Below are positions 28,966 to 36,620 of a stretch of 64,000 bases of DNA, piece by piece. The first letter of the stretch is position 1; every line of letters starts with the position of its first letter. The translations under genes were made by a program, and so were the position numbers. Source of the DNA: Heliophilum fasciatum (GTDB taxonomy: Bacteria; Bacillota; Desulfitobacteriia; Heliobacteriales; Heliobacteriaceae); assembly GCF_004341395.1 (NCBI RefSeq), contig NZ_SLXT01000002.1:124001-188000 (forward strand). Reading direction: 5' to 3'. The notes beneath the pieces were generated by a model. The model searched no databases, was not told the origin of the DNA, and saw nothing but the letters and a program-made list of their open reading frames with translations.

Positions 28966-31094
28966 GTTGAGGCTCCTCCCGCATCCAGCACCCGTTGCAA
29001 CGCGCCATAATCGACCTTGCCACTGCCCAAAAGCGGAATTTTTTCAATGCGAATCACTTTCGAAGGGATAAATACCGGCGGAAGCCCGGCAGCGGCCAGG
29101 GCCGATCGCAATTCATCCCTGCCGATCAAAGCCGTCGTAACCAGCACAATACTTTCACCTTTGCGCGGATCGCTACGGGCAATGGCGGCCACGGCGGTAG
29201 AAGCAACACCAAAGGCCGTCACCACCGCTTCTTCGATGGTGCCCAGCGGCACCATTTCGCCGCCAATCTTGGCAAACCGTTTTAACCGGGAAAGAATCCG
29301 GATAAAGCCGTCTTCATCGATGTCGGCAATATCGCCCGTATCATACCAGTCATGTTTAGGCAAGGGAACAAAACCTTGACCTTCGATAAGATAGCCCCGC
29401 ATCAGATTCGGCCCGCGCACGAGCAGCCGGCCGCCCTGGTGAATACCCTCCACCGGTTCGATCCGCCCTTCCATCCCCGGCAGAATCGGCCCTACCGTGC
29501 CCGGCCGATGGGCCAGTGGCGTGTTCACAGCGATCACCGGTGCCGTTTCCGTACAGCCGTAGCCCTCCAAAAGTCGGATCCCAAACCGTTCTTGCCAAAG
29601 ATGCCGCACATCATCACGCAGCTTTTCAGCACCAACGATGGCCAGCCGCACCGAACGAAAATCATAAGTTCCCGCATTTTTGCCATAACCTGCCATAAAA
29701 GTACTCGTGCCAAAAAGAACGGTACAGTTTTTATCGTACACCAGTTCCGGGATCAGCGTGTAGTGTAGCGGCGTTGGATATTGATAGGCATAGGATCCCG
29801 CAAGCAAGGGCAGCAAGATACCTGCCGTCAGTCCAAAAGAATGAAAAACCGGCAAGGCGTTGAAAAAACGATCTTTGGGCGTCACATCGACAATGCTTTG
29901 AATTTGCCGCACATTGGCAATCAAGGCATCATGGGCAAGAACCACACCTTTGGGTTTCCCTTCACTGCCGGACGTAAACAAAATCACGTCACCGGGCTGC
30001 CCGACCCTTTGGTTCATCATCACCGCGGTAGCTGCTTTCATCTTGTCTGCCTTCGTTACTGCTTGCCGGAGATCTTCCAAAAATACCAGCGTCGCTCCTG
30101 ATTTGCGGCACAGATCAGCCGCCACCTCTTCCAGATTAGCTTTTTGCAAAAATGCTTTGGAAGTCAGAATGTACCGAAGCCCGGCCACTTGAGCACAATG
30201 GGCCATGCCTTGACTGCCCAGCGAAAAGTTCAAAAAGGCCGGCGTCACTTGCACCCGGCACAGGGCCAGCAGGGCGATCACCGCCACCACCGATGTGGGT
30301 AGCAAGATGCCCACCCGCGCTTCCTCGCCAATGGCCCGTTTCAGTGGATGGGCCAACCCATTGGCCGTGAGCAGCAATTTTTGATAAGTCCACGTCTTGG
30401 TTAAGGGATCTTCAAGAATCTGGGCTTGGGCACCATAGATCTTGGCCGCTTGCAACACTTCGTCGTACAAATTCGCATCAACGGGACGATTTGCCTCAAA
30501 GGTGATCTGTTGGAGCGCCCGTAAGATCTGCGTCGATGCCGCTTGTTTGGCTTGTCGCACCGAGTGGCGTGGCCCTGGTTCAATATAAAAGGGCTGCCCG
30601 AAGGTTAACGTCACTTGGGGAAACCATTGCGTCGGGAAAATATGCCCTACATAGGATAGTTTTGAATGCAAAAGCCCGCCCACATGGACGGGAATCACAG
30701 GAACACCGGTTTTGAGCGCAATAAAACTGATGCCATCATAAATTTTCATCAACCCGCCGGTTACGGTGATGCGTCCCTCCGGAAACAGTACGAGGGGCCT
30801 GCCAGCGGCAACGGCGTGAACGGCTTTACGCAGGGAATAAGGATTGGTGGGATCGACCGTAATACAATCGCGCATCTTGATGATCGCTTCATACTTTTGA
30901 GCAATCGTTGTATCGACAACAAACAAACATTCTGCCGGCAGATTGGCTGCCAATACAACAGCATCCAACAGCGACACGTGGTTGGGCATAATGATCGGCG
31001 CTTGTTGGCATGCTTTGATTTTATCCAAACCGATGATCTCCACGCGAAAAAGCGAATTGATGAGCCATTGAAGTAGGGACGTTTTTGTTTTCAC
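28962..31094 (-). CDS. aas: Bifunctional acyltransferase / acyl-ACP synthetase (Aas-like)
   Basis: 710 residues, GTG start behind AAAGGCGGGG. The N-terminal PlsC acyltransferase domain has the HX4D motif (NHVSLLD, His39-Asp44) and LFPEGRIT. From about residue 215 an AMP-forming synthetase follows: LFTSGSEGKPKGVVL, YGCTETAPVI, YDTGDIADIDEDGF and RLKRFAKIGGEMV. Aas activates a fatty acid onto ACP and transfers it to the sn-2 position (2-acyl-GPE) of lysophospholipid. The last Lys region (IEKIPLLGSGKVDYG) supplies the catalytic lysine. Paired with lplT by a 4-nt overlap. A full Aas-LplT pair is less usual in Bacillota. Confidence 0.9.
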   Translation of the reverse strand: MKTKTSLLQWLINSLFRVEIIGLDKIKACQQAPIIMPNHVSLLDAVVLAANLPAECLFVVDTTIAQKYEAIIKMRDCITVDPTNPYSLRKAVHAVAAGRPLVLFPEGRITVTGGLMKIYDGISFIALKTGVPVIPVHVGGLLHSKLSYVGHIFPTQWFPQVTLTFGQPFYIEPGPRHSVRQAKQAASTQILRALQQITFEANRPVDANLYDEVLQAAKIYGAQAQILEDPLTKTWTYQKLLLTANGLAHPLKRAIGEEARVGILLPTSVVAVIALLALCRVQVTPAFLNFSLGSQGMAHCAQVAGLRYILTSKAFLQKANLEEVAADLCRKSGATLVFLEDLRQAVTKADKMKAATAVMMNQRVGQPGDVILFTSGSEGKPKGVVLAHDALIANVRQIQSIVDVTPKDRFFNALPVFHSFGLTAGILLPLLAGSYAYQYPTPLHYTLIPELVYDKNCTVLFGTSTFMAGYGKNAGTYDFRSVRLAIVGAEKLRDDVRHLWQERFGIRLLEGYGCTETAPVIAVNTPLAHRPGTVGPILPGMEGRIEPVEGIHQGGRLLVRGPNLMRGYLIEGQGFVPLPKHDWYDTGDIADIDEDGFIRILSRLKRFAKIGGEMVPLGTIEEAVVTAFGVASTAVAAIARSDPRKGESIVLVTTALIGRDELRSALAAAGLPPVFIPSKVIRIEKIPLLGSGKVDYGALQRVLDAGGAST

Positions 31095-31148
31095 GAAAAC
31101 CCCGCCTTTAACTTCTTTTTTTCATAGAATTTTCCCATGAACTCTTTG

Positions 31149-31208
31149 CCATGGGATACCCCGTTCTGCACGAAGCCGAAGGATTCCTTCTTAGCGTTTT
31201 GTTTTATC
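31149..31208. repeat. Degenerate direct repeat, left copy
   Basis: About 60 bp beginning CCATGGGATACCCCGTT aligns without gaps to 33669-33728, same orientation, roughly three quarters identical by eye. On the minus strand both copies could encode a peptide of the form ESFG-x-V-x-NGVSHG. The two copies bracket the AT-rich island. Confidence 0.55.
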
Positions 31209-31214
31209 GCTGGT

Positions 31215-31620
31215 CATAACAACGACACCGGCCACCGGTACCTGTTGATGAACCAAACCGATGTTCACCGTAAATTCACCGTTTCACTTGATAAATTCTT
31301 TGGTTCCATCCAGGGGATCGACGATCCACAGCATCGCCCAGTCCTTGCGCTCTCGATAATCTCGGCCTTCTCCTTCTTCACAATTCATATCTTTGCTGAC
31401 ACTAAACACGCCGATCGCTTTGCCGTCCAGCGAAGTAATCAGTCAATACGCTACCAGGTACTGGTTTCCTTCAATGTCCGCTTCATCGATGTATTCTTTC
31501 CCTTGGCTCAGAACGATATTGGCAATCTTTCTGTTTAATACTGTATCAACAATTCGCTGGCCCTCTTTGATAATCGTAGTGGCCACCCGTTTATCCCCCA
31601 GAAATAGAAAACAAAGAGTA
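31215..31620 (-). pseudogene. Chimeric relic: chemoreceptor Cache fragment joined to cysQ fragment
   Basis: Reading the minus strand, about 31620-31385 encodes LGDKRVATTIIKEGQRI, KEYIDEADIEGNQYLVAY, a TGA stop, then LITSLDGKAIGVFSVSKD. That is the single-Cache sensor pattern of methyl-accepting chemotaxis proteins. It runs without a break into EEGEGRDY and then MLWIVDPLDGTKEFIK, a TGA stop, NGEFTVNIGLVHQQVPVAG, which matches the intact cysQ product at 42854-43699. Only about 45 residues of cysQ remain. Two in-frame stops and loss of both gene ends show a dead recombinant; no start or ribosome site is present. The rest of 31095-31734 holds no intact gene. Confidence 0.75.
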
Positions 31621-31734
31621 ATACAACCTTGTTTTTAATTGAATCTTTGCATAATTAGTGGTAAAATTATTTCAAAGAAGGATACTCAAAGGGATATTTG
31701 TAAAAAAATACATGGAGGGGGGGCTGTTATTGAT

Positions 31735-32433
31735 ATGGTAAATAAGAAAAAAATACTTATTCCTTTGGTTAGTCTTTGCACATATTTAACCATGAACGTT
31801 GGAAGTGCTTTTGCGTGGTCATATTCCGATTACTCACATGGAAGTTATGTGCCCAAAAACGGGGATATTAGTAGAACAATTTCAAGCGACAAAACATACT
31901 TCATAACAAGAGTGGACTTTACTTTAGACTCAACTAACAGGACAAGTATATTGGACTACAACAATGGAGGAGATAATCCGGGAACGTCTTGTGACAATAA
32001 ACAGGCTTATTTAACCCTTGATCAAACAGCTGTTCCTGAAAACACACTTGATCTGGAAATTTCCGCATCAAGTGTAGTCTCTAATCTCCCTAACCCTAAA
32101 TATGATCTTGAAGTGAATTACGTGGGGATTGATAACGATGAATCAGAGGTAGTGGCTCTCGGTTCAGTTTCGGCATATAGTTATTACATGAGAACTGCAT
32201 GGAATGATTATCGTGATGGTGGTAGCTTAGACGGTGGAAAAATTCAAGCCCAATTTGCTATGAGTAATCTTGGAGTAAGTGACTACATTCGTGGTCGGTT
32301 AACCATATATAGTAAAATTCATTCAATGGATTCACCAAATTCAAAATGTCACATGAGGATCCCAAGGTGGGATAGCACCTATATCCTGGATATCCTACGT
32401 CATAACTGCAACAATCATAGGAGATTTTTGTGA
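31735..32433 (+). CDS. Small secreted protein, C-terminus replaced by MITE sequence
   Basis: 232 residues as it now reads, starting MVNKKKILIPLV at 31735 behind GGAGGGGGG. A signal peptide ends near SAFAWS. The mature part is polar and beta-like (SDYSHGSYVPKNGDISRTI, GDNPGTSCDNKQAYLTL) with no domain I recognise. From Tyr184 onward the reading frame runs into the 247-bp inserted element, which supplies about 48 foreign residues ending NNHRRFL. Removing the element and one target repeat restores the native frame to a stop at 32607-32609 (see 32533-32609). AT-rich relative to the flanks. Followed by two more small genes in the same direction, probably one operon. Confidence 0.7.
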   Translation: MVNKKKILIPLVSLCTYLTMNVGSAFAWSYSDYSHGSYVPKNGDISRTISSDKTYFITRVDFTLDSTNRTSILDYNNGGDNPGTSCDNKQAYLTLDQTAVPENTLDLEISASSVVSNLPNPKYDLEVNYVGIDNDESEVVALGSVSAYSYYMRTAWNDYRDGGSLDGGKIQAQFAMSNLGVSDYIRGRLTIYSKIHSMDSPNSKCHMRIPRWDSTYILDILRHNCNNHRRFL

Positions 32434-32532
32434 ATCGGAGTTGTTTTCCCGATATAATTTGGAAAATTAAAGAGATCAACGGATGGAATATGAGCTTTCA
32501 TTTGGACAAATCTGGTTAACCGAACACGAATG
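32286..32532 (+). mobile_element. 247-bp MITE-like element, copy A
   Basis: The ends are inverted repeats of 19 bp, CATTCGTGKTCGGTTAACC (one mismatch). The 10-bp sequence TAAGTGACTA stands directly on both sides (32276-32285 and 32533-32542), a target-site duplication. There is no room for a transposase. A second copy of the same length lies inverted at 60837-61083. Inside is a GTG-started 29-codon frame with an AGGAG site (32431-32519 region), kept open in both copies. Confidence 0.9.
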
Positions 32533-32609
32533 TAAGTGACTATAATAACTGTACTCAATCTGACGTTATTCAAGCCATTGTAACTTATCCAGATAACTAT
32601 GGACAATAA
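32533..32609 (+). pseudogene. Detached 3' end of the interrupted secreted-protein gene
   Basis: Starting in the right target repeat, the frame reads VSDY then about 21 residues ending NYGQ and a TAA at 32607-32609. It continues exactly from codon GVSDY of the upstream gene once the element and one repeat copy are removed. It is no longer translated from the native start. The next gene starts 21 bp later, consistent with an original operon. Confidence 0.8.
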
Positions 32610-32630
32610 ATAAGGAAAGGTGGTTTTTCA

Positions 32631-33197
32631 GTGAAAATGCTAAAAGAAAAAGCAAGAAGGTCAGTTATCGTGTTTATGTTAATAGGACTAGTTGGGAGTA
32701 TTTCTCCTGCTTATGCAAAGAACGAACCTTCAATTGCCCAGTATAATTCAATAGAAAAGAGTTTAGATGGTGTAACTAATTATAAATCCAAGATAAATAA
32801 CATAAACAAGGGGCTAAAAGAGAAAAAGGTTAAAGACATTACCTGTACAATCACATTTAACAAAACTCTCGATGACGATAGTCTAGAGGAATACATAAAG
32901 AGCCATAAAATAAAACCCATACAGATTCAATCAAGGGGTATTGAAAATAATGAACGAATAACGGGTGCCTCTATTTACCACAATAACATGAAAAAGCAAT
33001 TAAAGGAATTAATGGGGGAAGCAGCGTTCTTGGGATTTACAGATATGTATTGCAAAATAGATTATGACAATATTGAACAAATTGAAAATGATCCTTTAAC
33101 ATTTTTGGTAGATACGAGCCTTGACGATTCAGTAACCAATAGTAAAGAATTTTTTCCTCATTCTCTTACATGGCTACTTGAGGATTTAAATGCCTAA
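32631..33197 (+). CDS. Small secreted protein of unknown function
   Basis: 188 residues; GTG start at 32631 behind GAAAGGTGG (an ATG six bases on is an alternative). Signal peptide through SISPAYAKNE. The mature protein is charged and helical (NSIEKSLDGVTNYKSKINNIN) with ITCTITFNKTLDDDSLEEYIKS, which looks like a small alpha/beta domain. I recognise no family. It overlaps the next gene by 8 nt, suggesting joint function at the cell surface. Confidence 0.65.
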   Translation: MKMLKEKARRSVIVFMLIGLVGSISPAYAKNEPSIAQYNSIEKSLDGVTNYKSKINNINKGLKEKKVKDITCTITFNKTLDDDSLEEYIKSHKIKPIQIQSRGIENNERITGASIYHNNMKKQLKELMGEAAFLGFTDMYCKIDYDNIEQIENDPLTFLVDTSLDDSVTNSKEFFPHSLTWLLEDLNA

Positions 33198-33588
33198 TAA
33201 TATTCTTAATAACAAAGGGCAATCTTTAAGGTTGTCCTTCTTTTTTGTATTGATCTCTTTATTGATTTTTTCCCCCAGTTTATATATAGAGTACGAAGAA
33301 TGGTTGATTGTCGTTGTATTAACAATATTGCACCCACCTACAAAAAAGAATAATAATAACCTCTTATCCCAATTAATAACTACATATGTTTTTTACATTG
33401 TTTTTGTAATTTTCGATGTATTTTTCGACTACTATATAGGAACTTATTTTGTATTATTAGGCTCGCCCCAGGATGGCGTAATACCCTCATTCTGGAAGGT
33501 TTTTTTTGATTCCATTGAGGAGTACAATCTTCATAATATTTTGGTCCCTTTTTTTATTTTTTATTTTAGAAAATCTTTTAATCGTTAG
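33190..33588 (+). CDS. Small integral membrane protein of unknown function
   Basis: 132 residues with about four hydrophobic segments (LSFFFVLISLLIFSPSLYI, WLIVVVLTILHPP, LITTYVFYIVFVIFDVFFDYYI, NILVPFFIFYF). The start ATG overlaps the preceding secreted-protein gene. AT-rich. No family recognised; it could anchor or process the secreted partners. Confidence 0.6.
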   Translation: MPNNILNNKGQSLRLSFFFVLISLLIFSPSLYIEYEEWLIVVVLTILHPPTKKNNNNLLSQLITTYVFYIVFVIFDVFFDYYIGTYFVLLGSPQDGVIPSFWKVFFDSIEEYNLHNILVPFFIFYFRKSFNR

Positions 33589-33668
33589 TCTCCTAAAGAT
33601 AGGTAAGGAGCAATTAGGTTTTGACTATGTAAGAATTTTGCGTTCGGTGCACCTAAGCTTCTCCACTC

Positions 33669-33728
33669 CCATGGGATACCCCGTTTCGCACCTCGCCAAA
33701 AGATTCCTCCTTGGTGTTTGCTTTTATG
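33669..33728. repeat. Degenerate direct repeat, right copy
   Basis: Counterpart of the repeat at 31149-31208, starting with the same 17 bases CCATGGGATACCCCGTT. It closes the AT-rich island on its right side, just before the terminator of the sulfate operon. Confidence 0.55.
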
Positions 33729-33765
33729 CGGAGGCGTCTTCTTGTGTCGTGGGGCCTTTTTCGGA

Positions 33766-33823
33766 CATGATCAAACAGGGAAGGAATGCTGCGATGCCAG
33801 CACTCCTTCCCTGTTTGATCATG
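33766..33823. terminator. Very long hairpin at the end of the sulfate operon
   Basis: A 26-bp stem with one G-U wobble begins CATGATCAAACAGGGAAGGA and has a 6-nt loop. It sits 53 bp past the cysA stop. There is no T-run directly after the stem on the minus strand. Probably a terminator and 3' end protector of the nine-gene operon. Confidence 0.7.
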
Positions 33824-33875
33824 ATGATTCAACGTATTATTTCCTTGGCGCCCAACCGTTAAGCGTGTACACCCG

Positions 33876-34910
33876 TCAAGCCACATTAAAAATTTTCGTA
33901 GCCTTGATCTGCAAAGCGACCCGCTCCTGCTCCCGCAGTGCTCCGCCAAGCGCTTTGGGCACATGGGCCGTAATGCGAACCAGATCAGCCAATTCCAGGT
34001 CAACCTTATAAAACTCCCCAAGAAACGTCGTCGCCAAAACGATCCCTTGAATATCGGCCGCCGCCGACCAGGGCATGAGTTCCACATTTTCCGGCCGAAC
34101 GATGACCACGACTTCTTGCCCCTCCGGCACATTACCTGCGGGAAATTGCAGCACACCCAGATCGGTAACGCCATTTTTGATCACCGTCCGGTAGCGATTC
34201 ACTTCCCCGACAAAAGCAGCCACAAAGGGCGTGTCTGGGCTGTCGTAAATCTCTTCCGGTGTGCCGATCTGTTCCAACTGTCCCTGGCGAAAAACCACGA
34301 CTCGGTCAGCGATCTCCAAAGCTTCTTGCTGATCGTGAGTAACAAAAATACTGGTAATGTGCAGATCTTGCTGCAGCTTCCGCACCCAACTGCGCAGTTC
34401 CTTGCGCAGTTGCGCATCAACAGCCGAAAAAGGTTCATCCAACAGCAAGAGCCGCGGTTCATTAGCCAGTGCCCGGGCCAGTGCCACCCGCTGGCGCTGC
34501 CCACCCGATAGCTGATCGGGAAACCGACCTTCCAACCCCTGCAAATCCACCCGCCGGAGCAACTCACGGACCCGCGCTTGGATCACATCGGGCCGCTGCT
34601 TTTGCACACGCAGCCCAAAGGCTACATTTTCAAAGACGTTCATGTGCTTGAACAGCGCATAGTTTTGAAAGACTACGCCAATTTTACGCTCTTGCGGCGG
34701 CAAGTGATCCACACGCTGCCCGGAAATATAGATTTCACCGCCTGAGGGCTTCTCCAACCCGGCGATCATCCGTAAGATCGTCGTCTTGCCGCCGCCGCTG
34801 GGTCCTAAAAAAGCGGTCATTTCGCCTTCGCCCAGCTCAAAACTGACACCCCGTACCGCCATGTGGCCATCAACAAAAGATTTACTTAAATTGCGGACTT
34901 CAATACTCAT
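33876..34910 (-). CDS. cysA: Sulfate/thiosulfate ABC transporter ATPase CysA
   Basis: 344 residues starting MSIEVRNLSKSFVDGHMAV at 34910 behind AAGAGGGG, overlapping cysW by 4 nt (ATGA). Walker A GPSGGGKTT, signature LSGGQRQRVALARAL, Walker B LLLLDEPFSAVD and switch His in THDQQEA are intact. A TOBE-like C-terminal domain begins near residue 235. Last gene of the sulfate operon; the long hairpin follows. Confidence 0.92.
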   Translation of the reverse strand: MSIEVRNLSKSFVDGHMAVRGVSFELGEGEMTAFLGPSGGGKTTILRMIAGLEKPSGGEIYISGQRVDHLPPQERKIGVVFQNYALFKHMNVFENVAFGLRVQKQRPDVIQARVRELLRRVDLQGLEGRFPDQLSGGQRQRVALARALANEPRLLLLDEPFSAVDAQLRKELRSWVRKLQQDLHITSIFVTHDQQEALEIADRVVVFRQGQLEQIGTPEEIYDSPDTPFVAAFVGEVNRYRTVIKNGVTDLGVLQFPAGNVPEGQEVVVIVRPENVELMPWSAAADIQGIVLATTFLGEFYKVDLELADLVRITAHVPKALGGALREQERVALQIKATKIFNVA

Positions 34911-35707
34911 GCCTGCCGCCCCTCTTGATATTTTTTCATCGATTCCATCAATACCAAGATGACGATGGAAGTTGCACAAAGCAGCAGCGACAAGGCATAG
35001 GCACCGGCCGAGTTAAAATCGGCGGCCGCCTGGTACACATATAACGTCGCTGATTGCGTTTGATTGATCAAGTTGCCTGACACGACCAGCACGGCGCCAA
35101 ACTCACCCAGGGAGCGGGCGACAGTCAGGACAATACCGTAAAAAACGCTGCCGCGAATCGAAGGAAGCGTGACCTTCCAGAAAATCGTCCACGGACTGGC
35201 CCCCAAAGTTTGGGCGGCCTGCTCTTGGTACGTGCCCACTTCCTGCAACGCGGGCACCACTTCGCGCACCATAAAGGGAAAAGTGACAAACAAAGTTGCC
35301 ACGATCATGCCCGGCAAGGCAAAGATGATCTTATAGCCCATCTCACCGGCGAATCCACCGATCAAGCTATTCGGACCATAAAGCAGCACCAGCATAAACC
35401 CAGCGATGATCGGTGACACAGCAAAGGGCAAATCGACAATCGTATTCAAAACGGTCACACCGGGAAAGGGATGGCGCACAATCAACAGCGCCGTCAAAAT
35501 CCCCAAGACCGTGTTGATCACCACGACGATCACCGTAATCAGCAAGGTCAGCTTCAAGGCAAAGAGCGCTTCCGGTCGAAACAGTTCTGCCCATAAGCGG
35601 CTGGCGCCCTCATCAACAGCACTGGCCAGCAACGCACCGATCGGTCCCAGCAAGCTCAGCAGAAACCATGCGTATGTAAAACTAGATATCCCAATTCTCC
35701 AGTTCAC
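34907..35707 (-). CDS. cysW: Sulfate ABC transporter permease CysW
   Basis: 266 residues from a GTG at 35707 (VNWRIGISSFTYAWFLL) with AAAGGAGAG 5 bases upstream; the longer frame to 35761 begins inside cysT without a site. Six membrane segments and the EAA loop EQAAQTLGASPWTIFWKVTLPS are present. It overlaps cysT by 26 nt. Pairs with CysT in the membrane channel. Confidence 0.9.
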   Translation of the reverse strand: MNWRIGISSFTYAWFLLSLLGPIGALLASAVDEGASRLWAELFRPEALFALKLTLLITVIVVVINTVLGILTALLIVRHPFPGVTVLNTIVDLPFAVSPIIAGFMLVLLYGPNSLIGGFAGEMGYKIIFALPGMIVATLFVTFPFMVREVVPALQEVGTYQEQAAQTLGASPWTIFWKVTLPSIRGSVFYGIVLTVARSLGEFGAVLVVSGNLINQTQSATLYVYQAAADFNSAGAYALSLLLCATSIVILVLMESMKKYQEGRQA

Positions 35708-36620
35708 CGGCCCTCTCCTTTCTCCGCGTCCACCGGGCCAAGATGCGCTCCCACCAGCCAAACCGCTGCCGTTTCATCCAAAAGTTTTGATACAACAGCA
35801 AGCCAAACGAAATCAACAGCAACACAATCGATACGGCGCCGGCGCCGACAAAATCACCATTTTCCACTTCGCCGTAAATATACACCGAAGCCACCTGCGT
35901 CTTAAAAGGAATATTGCCGGCCACCATGACGACAGAACCGAACTCGGCCAAGGCACGTGAAAAGGTCAAGGTAAATCCCGCCAAGATTCCCGGCAGGATC
36001 GTCGGCAGTTCCACATGCCAAAGTACCTGCCAGCGATTGGCCCCCATCGTGCGGGCCGCTTCGATCATCTCCTGACCCATCTCTTGCAAGATCGGCTGCA
36101 CCGCTCGAATGGTAAAAGGAAAGGTCACAAAGATCATCGCCAAGACAATGCCCGGCGTCGCATAGACGATTTCAATGCCATACAGGGAGAATGTTTTGCC
36201 GAGCCAGCTTTTCGGTCCATAGAGCATCAACAGCATCAAGCCACTTACGGCTGTGGGAATCGCGAAAGGCAGATCGACCAATGCATTAAGCACGCGTTTT
36301 CCCGGCAAGGGATAGCGCACCAGCGCATAAGCGCAAACGGTCCCCGTCACCGTATTGATCACCGCCGCGATCAGCGCCAATCCCAGCGTGATCTGCAAGG
36401 CAAACCAAGCATGGGGCTGGGTGAGCGCCGCGATAAACCGCTGCCAACCACCTTCCAAGGTCGTCAGCAAGAGTTGGCCGATCGGCAGGATGATCAGCAA
36501 CAGCACATAGCCGGTGACCATACTGCCGAGTGCCCATTTCCCGAGTTCCATGGGCGGCGCCGTTGTGGCCCGCGCTAAGGGTACCCGCTCTGCTTGCGGT
36601 GACAATTGTAGCGGTTTCAT
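35682..36620 (-). CDS. cysT: Sulfate ABC transporter permease CysT
   Basis: 312 residues with a longer polar N-terminus (first 30 residues), six membrane segments, FAIPTAVSGLMLLMLYGP and the EAA loop EAARTMGANRWQVLWHVELP. Order after sbp and before cysW-cysA is the classical one. Its ATG overlaps the sbp stop by 4 nt. Confidence 0.9.
   Translation of the reverse strand: MKPLQLSPQAERVPLARATTAPPMELGKWALGSMVTGYVLLLIILPIGQLLLTTLEGGWQRFIAALTQPHAWFALQITLGLALIAAVINTVTGTVCAYALVRYPLPGKRVLNALVDLPFAIPTAVSGLMLLMLYGPKSWLGKTFSLYGIEIVYATPGIVLAMIFVTFPFTIRAVQPILQEMGQEMIEAARTMGANRWQVLWHVELPTILPGILAGFTLTFSRALAEFGSVVMVAGNIPFKTQVASVYIYGEVENGDFVGAGAVSIVLLLISFGLLLYQNFWMKRQRFGWWERILARWTRRKERAGELENWDI

Noticed and set aside
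31137-31538. Plus-strand frame that resembles another at 43265-43534
   Set aside because: The resemblance is real, but both are the reverse strand of cysQ sequence. The meaningful reading is the minus-strand cysQ fragment.
33653-34174. Minus-strand frame of 173 codons at the end of cysA
   Set aside because: It overlaps cysA in another frame, crosses the long hairpin and the repeat, and has no recognisable domain.
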